In this document: positions 58,031-64,000 of the stretch, piece by piece | Layout: every line of letters starts with the position of its first letter | Numbering within the stretch: the first letter of the stretch is position 1 | DNA from: Primulina eburnea | Taxonomy: Eukaryota; Streptophyta; Magnoliopsida; Lamiales; Gesneriaceae | Direction of reading: 5' to 3' | NCBI RefSeq assembly: GCF_022965805.1 | Contig: NC_133117.1 | Span: forward strand, 7,960,183 to 8,024,182 | Length of the DNA stretch: 64,000 nucleotides | Notes under the pieces: generated by a model | Told to the model about the DNA's origin: nothing | The model's database searches: none | What the model saw: the letters and a program-made list of their open reading frames with translations, nothing else | Translations under genes and position numbers: made by a program

Positions 58031-58635
58031 TGTGGTGACCCGGACGCTAATTCATTTCTTAATCGTCTGTGGGAATAATCAAATCAATTATAATAAACAG
58101 GGTCTAATTCTTTTTTTAACGATATAAATGCGGAAACGTAATATACTCAATCTAATATATGTATCAGTATAAAAGTACAGATCTTATACAACATACATTC
58201 AAACTGAACTAGGGTTCCATGACTACATATCAAGTACTCAAACCCTATCTACAATCAAAGTCCGTAGTCTTAATCACGATCTCTCTTCATCTCTTCGACC
58301 CTGATCATGTCCCACCTGTTGCCATGCACATATACAAACACGAAAACAGCCGGATAACTCCGGTGAGAAATACATCCGAATATAAATCAACGAAACATGC
58401 AATCATATAATCAATATAAAAGCATAGAATAGATATCAGTAATACGTATTAAAATCTGAGACGTAATCAATATCAAACTGTCAATCAAACTCGTGACTCC
58501 ATGTCTCAGACTAGACTCAATTCTAGTCTAGTGATCCCGGTTTCCAAACGTTGGCATTCCATATCAAATATCAGTAATAAAAGAAACTCCAATTCTATTC
58601 AACATCAATATAACCAAGCATCCAGTGTCTTGACC
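58031..58635 (-). repeat. 5' LTR of T2, cut by T3
   Basis: Starts TGTGGTGACC and aligns with 51241-51860 of the other LTR up to cttgacc, where T3 begins. The TGACC at 58631-58635 should be the T3 target duplication. Confidence 0.92.
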
Positions 58636-61286
58636 TGTAGAGCCCAAATTCAGTACACGTATAACCCGTGCATTTATTTGATTCGTTAAATCATTTATTT
58701 TAATTTAAAATGAGTTCAGCCATGCATAATTTATTTAAATGCATTATTTTAATAATAGTCATGTTTATGTGATGCACATTAAAATGTTTTTCGAGTTTCA
58801 TGTTTCAGGCGTTTATTCGAGGCGGGATTGAGGAAAAGACCCGGTGACGAGTTTTGGCAATTTAAAAGTGTGGTATTTTATTTTAAGTTATAGTGGGGCA
58901 TTTTAATTGAATTATGAAGAGTTAGTATTTTAAAGCCTAAGTTGTTGTGTAGTGAGTTTTAACATTTTTAAAACTTTTAAAAGTTTAGCAAGGGTGCTTG
59001 TTATTTTTATGGACTTGGCTTGTAGTGAGGATTAATATTTTTATTCAACCATTTAATAGCTTTTTTTTTAGTTTAACATTTTAAATTGTGTAATTAAGCA
59101 CAAAACTCACGCACACATTACACACTTTTACACACACCTGTCACGCCTAAACACACACACAAGTTTCATTCTAGATTTTATTATTTTCAAAATAGCAAAA
59201 CCTAGGGTTCTAAGGTCTATAGCAGCCGCCCCCTTCCCTTTAGATTTCCTGCAAGATTTCGTTGCATTTTATTGCAAGAAAACGGTGCCACGTTCGTCCC
59301 GGAGCAACCTCGCTTCTATCTCCGCTTCGGTGACGCCGTTCGGTAACGTTTAAGGTTCAAAAGGCACGTATATTCTGTTCTTTCTGCATCGATCTTGTCA
59401 TATTATGTGTTGTGTTATTTTTATGCGTAAAAATATATGTGTGACGTTCGTCGTTTGAGCAGAAAACGATTCGGATAAGTTTTGAATTAATTTTAGATCA
59501 AAAATCACGTTTTTACTGTCTTTTTAAATACTGCGATTTTTCCGTCGGGATTTTGAGAAACCTTTCAACTAGGAAATTGTAGAACTTTTCGATTCCTTTG
59601 ATTTGATATAAAATTCGAGATTTTTGAATGAAAATTTAGTGAGTTATGGCGTTTTTCGTGGGACTGCTCAAACTGCGTTTTCAGAAAAGTTATGATATTG
59701 ATGTGTTCTTCAAGTTTAATGGTTGCAGGCTTCGTTGGGGATCGAAGGGTGATCATTGCTGCGTATAGGTATATTGTCAATGATGTTGAGTTGGTTATCA
59801 AAGTTTCGTTTCGGGTCGTTAGGCGCTTGGGAGAGCGAGGAGTCGTAAAAACTATTTTTATGTCAAAATTTAAGTTTGTGAGTTTTATTTTATTGCGTGG
59901 GGTGCGTCGTTTTCTTGGAGATGTGTGGGACATCGGTGGAGTCGAGTCAGTGCCATAGTGTCCTAGGATGGGTCTCGAGGCGTGGTTCACCATTTTGGTA
60001 ATCGAATTCGAAGAGTGCAAGGTTTTAAGTCGCGGAGTCCAGAAGACGCGGCGCCCGAGTGGTAATTTATTACTGCCCGAGCGCCACTCTTTCTGCCGAG
60101 AGTTTTGTTCTACGAGCTCGGCGCCCGAGCGGTAATGTTTTACCGCCCGAGCGCCATTCATTCTGTACAGACGCTTGGTTTCCCACTTCTTTTCAAGTTC
60201 TAGTAGCGAGTTCACGTCTTTTATTGTTGGGAAATGTTCACACGTCATCTTAGAGTTTGTTCGGGGTTGGATGTCATGATTAGTATGATTAAGTGAGGTC
60301 AAGTCCCTAGTGATCTAGAACGTCATAAGCTATTTATGCACTTCGGCGGTGAGCTCGAGTACCTACGTCTAAGAGATTAAAGTTTTGCTTTTGAAGTCAT
60401 GTTAGTATGTGCAGCAACGGCCCCGATCGAAGTCCAACGAATCCCTCAACGCCAAGTAAGTATGTTTGACGTGCAAGAAAATATTTTAAGTTTTTGAGGT
60501 ATGCTAAATGTCTTGTGACCAAATTATGTTAGGATTGGAAAGCGTTAAATTATGAACGGGGACCAATCCGCCCGTTAAATTATGAACGGGTTAGATCGTG
60601 GTTGGAAAGCGTTAAATTATGAATGGGGACCAACCAGCCCGTTAAATTATGAACGGGGATCTTATGTATGCGGCAGTGGATACGTCCCTGTCAGCCCAGT
60701 ACTGTGGTATAGTCTGATCAGGCTCATTTATGTTACGGCTCACTTGCTTTGAAACATCTTCTATGCAAAATGATGAAGTTATGTATGTTCAAGTATGCAG
60801 TATGTTTATGAAAGTTTATGTTGATGGCACGTCTAGCTATGTACGTACGTATGTTTAAGTTTATTATGCAAGCTCAAGTTTCATGTTATGTATGTCCTAT
60901 TTTTAAGTTGCATGCGATTTTATTATGTAGTACTCGTTATCCCAGTTTATACGTGTTGAGTCTTTAGACTCACTAGACTTGATCGATGCAGGTGACTATG
61001 TGGAGGAGACAGGAGGTGATGACCAAGGGGCAGGCTTGGGCTGAGTGGCAGGCTAGACCCGAGGACCGCAAAGTATACGTTTTATGCAAACTTTAAAAAT
61101 ACTCTAAGTTTTTAAGCATCTGGATGCGAAATATTTTGAGACAGTTTTTTTAACAAAATTTTATTGGTGACGGATGATTGTGAGATTATTTTATGAATGT
61201 TGAGTGACGACCGAATGAATGTTTACAATTAAAAAAAAATTTAATTTTTCCGCAAATTTTAAGTATGAAAAGTACGGTTCGTTACA
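58636..61286 (+). repeat. 5' LTR of T3
   Basis: TGTAGAGCCC to TTCGTTACA, 2651 bp; same family as the solo LTR 13186-15969. It contains the two-unit array at 60050-60155 and a block of three to four cgttaaattatgaacgg repeats near 60545-60660. The long minus-strand frame 59565-60302 has no domain and is not a gene. Confidence 0.92.
60050..60155. repeat. GC-rich hairpin array in T3 LTR, two 36-bp units
   Basis: Units at 60050-60085 and 60120-60155 (step 70 bp) with arms GGCGCCCGAGCGGTA and TACCGCCCGAGCGCC, the same unit as at 44879. In the otherwise alignable solo LTR this position holds the unrelated 74-bp array. Confidence 0.92.
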
Positions 61287-61288
61287 GT

Positions 61289-61300
61289 TGGTATCTGAGC
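61289..61300 (+). other. primer binding site of T3
   Basis: TGGTATCTGAGC, one mismatch from the initiator tRNA-Met complement, two bases after the LTR. Confidence 0.88.
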
Positions 61301-61319
61301 GGTGTTCTTGTAAAGGGTT

Positions 61320-61367
61320 ATGCCTACTTCCAGTCGCAAGAAGCTCACGAAGTCACACCTCAAGTCT
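61320..61367 (+). CDS. gag: predicted first gag exon of T3
   Basis: ATG at 61320 opens 16 codons (MPTSSRKKLTKSHLKS), lysine-rich, ending exactly at a GTAAGT donor. If spliced to 61497 the frame continues without stop into the main Gag frame. Unspliced, it would stop within about nine codons of the donor. Confidence 0.5.
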
Positions 61368-61496
61368 GTAAGTTTAAAGTTTTGCGTTATGTAGTAAGCA
61401 TCAAGTTATGATTTCAGTATCTGCATGTTTTAAGTTTGATCTGCGTGCATCATAAAATATTGATATATGTTCATGCATATTGGGTTTACGTGTTAG
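61368..61496 (+). other. predicted leader/gag intron of T3
   Basis: Donor TCT|GTAAGTTTAA, acceptor TTTACGTGTTAG. 129 nt, phase 0. Equivalent in place to the T1 and T2 introns. Confidence 0.55.
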
Positions 61497-62622
61497 GTGA
61501 ATTATTGGAACAGTATGCCTCCTAGACATTTGGTTGACCGGGAAACAAGAGATGAGAACAGAGAGCACCGAGTAGAGGACAGGGAACATCGAGATGAGGA
61601 GAGGGCCAATCCTCCACCACCTCCACCACCAGATATGCAAGCACAGATGCTTGCGGGTATGACGCAGTTCTTCGCACAGTTTGCGGGGAACCAGGTTGCA
61701 GCAGTAGGTGCAGGGGCGAGGCCCCAACCAGAGGCAGTATATGAGAGGTTCCGGAGGATGAGTCCGAAGGAGTTTTCGGGTACCACTGACCCGATGATAG
61801 CCTAGGGATGGATCAAGTCCATCGAAGTAATTTTCAACTTTATGGAACTGACGGATGCTGACAGAGTCCGTTGTGCCACTTTCTTATTGACTGGAGACGC
61901 TAGGCTATGGTGGGAGAGTGCGTCAGTGGCAGTCAATTTACAGGTGCTGCCTTGGAATGGTTTTAAGGAGGTTTTCTACTCCAAGTACTTCACTGAGGAA
62001 GTACGAGATAGACTCACCAACGAGTTTATGACGCTGCGACAGGGGGACAATAGCGTGGCAGAATTTGTTAGGAAGTTTGAGAGGGGATGTCACTTCGTAC
62101 CCCTCATTGCGAATGATGCCCAAGCAAAACTGAGGCATTTTATGAATGGTTTGCGGCCCGTCTTGCGCCGTGATGTGAGGGTAGCTGGCCCTACTACTTA
62201 TGCAGTTGCCGTTTCCAGAGCTCTGGCGGCAGAGCAAGACCAGCGAGATATTGAGGCGGATAGGTAGGGCAAGAGGCCCTATCAGGCTCCACCACAGCCA
62301 CACCAGCAGCAGCAGAATCAACGACCCCAGTTTAAGAAGCAGTATCAGGGGCCACCTGGGAAGAAACCGTATCAAGGACCACCTAAGGGCAAGGGTCCCA
62401 TTCAGCCGCAAGGGGCGCCACAAAGACCGGTTGTTTTTCCCGTGTGTCCAAAATGCAACCGCCAGCATCCGGGACAGTGCCTATATGGGTTAGGCAAGTG
62501 TTTTAAATGTGGAGCTACGGACCACATGTTGAAAGAGTGCCCACAGTGGAAGCAACCAACCCAGGGCAGGGTATTCGCCATGCATGCTCAGGAGGCGAAC
62601 CCAGACACTACTCTACTGACCG
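61497..62622 (+). pseudogene. gag: gypsy Gag main exon (T3)
   Basis: Main ATG at 61515 (MPPRHLVDRETRDENREH), then a Pro run, MSPKEFSGTTDPMIA, a TAG at 61803-61805, WIKSIEVIFNFMELTD, ARLWWESASV, EFVRKFERGCHF and GLRPVLRRDV, a TAG at 62265-62267, a Gln/Pro-rich stretch, and two CCHC-like fingers, CPKCNRQHPGQC and CFKCGATDHMLKEC (62499-62540). All in one frame, so two nonsense changes are the only lesions. It ends at a predicted splice donor where Gag passes into protease. Confidence 0.9.
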
Positions 62623-62786
62623 GTAACCTTTCCTATCTAAGCTCAGTATTAAATTCCTTGCATTACCTGTTTAACTTTAATTGAGATTACTAGTATTTTA
62701 GTTGGAATATTAGGTGTATTTTGTTGCTTGAGGTTATGGTAGAATAATCGGGATATAAGCTAGTTTGTTGTGCTAACGCATCTCAG
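62623..62786 (+). other. predicted intron at the Gag-protease junction (T3)
   Basis: Starts GTAACC after ACCG, ends CATCTCAG, 164 nt, AT-rich, with a branch-like TGCTAACGC at 62771-62779 (close to the acceptor). The exon-1 frame would stop at 62682-62684 inside it. Removing it joins the frames through a split codon (phase 1), at exactly the place where T1 and T2 read straight through. Confidence 0.7.
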
Positions 62787-64000
62787 GAAACATTTTCATT
62801 AAGAGATCATCCACAACTGCACTGATAGACTCAGAAGCCACTCACTCCTTCATATCAGAGACGTTTGCTAATCATTTGGACCTCAAGTCGATAGGCCTAG
62901 ACGTGAACTTTTCAGTGACAGTCCCGTCAGGGGAAGAGCTGTTGGCTACCAGTGTGATCAGAGATATTGATCTAGAACTGCATGGCCACCTAGTATACGC
63001 AGATTTAATCCTATTGCCGATGCCAGAATTCGACATCATATTGGGAATGGACTGGCTGACTAAGAACAGAGTTCTTATCGACTTCCAGAAGAGATCAGTG
63101 TTAGTCAGACCATTGGGCATGGAGCAGTTTCTCTTCGAGCCAGCTAGATGGAGGAGTTTTCCCCGCATGATTTCGTGCATGCAGGCGAGGAGACTTATTT
63201 CCAAGGGATGTCAGGCTTTCTTGGCCAGTGTTATTTCAGCGCCTGACGTGCCCACTCCTTCGATATCAGAAGTGCCAGTAGACAGAGATTTCTCAGACGT
63301 CTTTCCTGATGACGTCACAGGTCTTCCACCCGATAGGGAGGTGGAGTTTTCCATTGATCTCATGCCAGGTACAGTACCAATCTCTAAGGCACCGTACCGA
63401 CTAGCTCCAGCCGAGATGTTAGAGCTCAAGCAGCAGATTCAGGAGCTCTTGGACAAGGAATTCATTCGCCCTAGTTTCCCACCGTGGGCGCACCAGTGCT
63501 TTTCGTGAAGAAGAAGGACGGGAGCATGAGACTGTGCATCGATTACCGAGAGCTGAACAAGGTAACGATCAAGAATAAATACCCACTTCCTAGAATCGAA
63601 GACTTGTTTGATCAATTGCAGGGAGCCGCAGTGTTCTCCAAGATAGATCTTCGATCAGGGTATCACCAGCTGAAAGTGAAGGACGCAGACGTTTACAAAA
63701 CGGCCTTCAGAACCAGATATGGGCACTACGAGTTCTTAGTAATGCCATTTGGATTGACGAATGCTCCGGTAATTTTCATGGACCTCATGAACTGAGTATT
63801 TCAGCCCTACCTTGATCAGTTCGTCATCGTGTTCATTGACGACATCCTTATATACTCGAAGAGCCATGAGGAGCATGACCAACATTTGAGGACAGCTTTA
63901 CAGGTTTTGCAAAGTCGCAAGTTATTTGCGAAATTCAGTAAGTGCGAATTTTGGTTGCAGAAAGTAGCATTCTTGGGGCATATAGTGTCTAGCAGCGGGA
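62787..64000 (+). pseudogene. pol: gypsy protease-RT (T3), partial
   Basis: Protease ALIDSEATHSFIS (about 62815-62855): the family triad D-S-G is D-S-E here, probably inactive. Then FDIILGMDWLTKNRVLIDF, the linker, [20 protein letters not shown] and KAPYRLAPAEMLEL. One base is lost near 63487 (PPW-GAPVLF), moving to the frame 63484-63795: [42 protein letters not shown] at 63793-63795 replaces the expected Arg, and RT continues with the catalytic FIDD at 63832-63843 to the window edge. Confidence 0.92.

Larger units (their letters stand above)
51241..58635 (-). mobile_element. Ty3/gypsy chromovirus T2, antisense, interrupted by T3
   Basis: Left (3') LTR 51241-53157, internal region 53158-58030, right (5') LTR 58031 onward, cut at 58635 where T3 begins. 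Right to left: primer site, leader with predicted intron, gag, protease, RT, RNase H, integrase with chromodomain. Pol from 56168 to 53517 is one frame with three stops, so damage is light. The outer right end is beyond the window, so only the left flank TAATG is available as target duplication. Confidence 0.92.
58636..64000 (+). mobile_element. Ty3/gypsy chromovirus T3, sense, 5' part
   Basis: 5' LTR, primer site, a leader with predicted intron, gag, a predicted intron, protease and RT; the window ends inside RT (VAFLGHIVS). It is inserted in the T2 LTR, so it is the youngest layer here. The RT text ([33 protein letters not shown]) fits a chromovirus. Stops in gag and a frameshift in pol make this copy defective. 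Confidence 0.92.

Noticed and set aside
59565..60302. 245-codon minus-strand frame
   Set aside because: Antisense to the T3 LTR, crosses the hairpin array, no recognisable domain and no counterpart in the solo LTR.
61502..62468. Minus-strand frames of 94-176 codons
   Set aside because: Shadows of the T3 gag frame on the opposite strand.

Overview
This is plant nuclear DNA, and apart from a few short DNA transposons every stretch I can identify is LTR-retrotransposon sequence. I found no cellular gene, rRNA, tRNA or CRISPR array. Evidence for a plant: Ty1/copia elements of the Sirevirus type and Ty3/gypsy elements with integrase-linked chromodomains (Tekay/Del-like), primer sites complementary to initiator tRNA-Met, non-autonomous inverted-repeat transposons with 9-10 bp target duplications, and AT-rich intergenic DNA. 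The LTR and MITE styles make me suspect an asterid, possibly Lamiales; that is inference from memory and unproven.

Layout. 1-7925: 3' part of a decayed Sirevirus (S1: integrase, RT-RNase H, an antisense ORF, a long 3' ORF, 3' LTR) inserted into an antisense gypsy remnant (7926-9944). 9945-13100: antisense, truncated Sirevirus-like copia (S3). 13186-15969: solo gypsy LTR with perfect AATTT duplications. 16485-16666: MITE. 16715-25084: complete antisense chromovirus T1 with CCAGA duplications. 25085-26742: intergenic, with microsatellites, a SINE-like unit and a MITE. 26743-28637 plus 39966-40105: one copia LTR split by the insertion of a complete, young Sirevirus S2 (28638-39960, TTATT duplications). 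40106-44744: unassigned DNA and gypsy debris. 44745-46938: LTR and leader of a T2-like gypsy, fused to a 5'-truncated copia S4 (46939-49332). 49333-51240: intergenic DNA with two MITEs. 51241-58635: antisense chromovirus T2, whose right LTR is interrupted at 58636 by sense chromovirus T3, which runs off the window.

All element genes carry stops or frameshifts, many of them single-base changes. Where two copies can be compared in the window, the mutated codon is usually obvious (TGG or CAG to TAG, CAA to TAA).

The most interesting signals are these. (1) The chromovirus LTRs carry a GC-rich array of hairpin-like units at roughly 70 bp spacing, in several families lying just before an AT-rich or TATA-like tract. 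The core sequence differs between families, and even between two LTRs that otherwise align, as if the array were an exchangeable cassette. (2) T3 has a predicted intron exactly at the Gag-protease junction that restores the frame. T1, T2 and T3 each have a short GTAAGT...AG intron directly before the main gag start. (3) Both large Sireviruses carry an antisense ORF with a TATA box between pol and the 3' ORF, and their 3' ORFs share an N-terminal domain.
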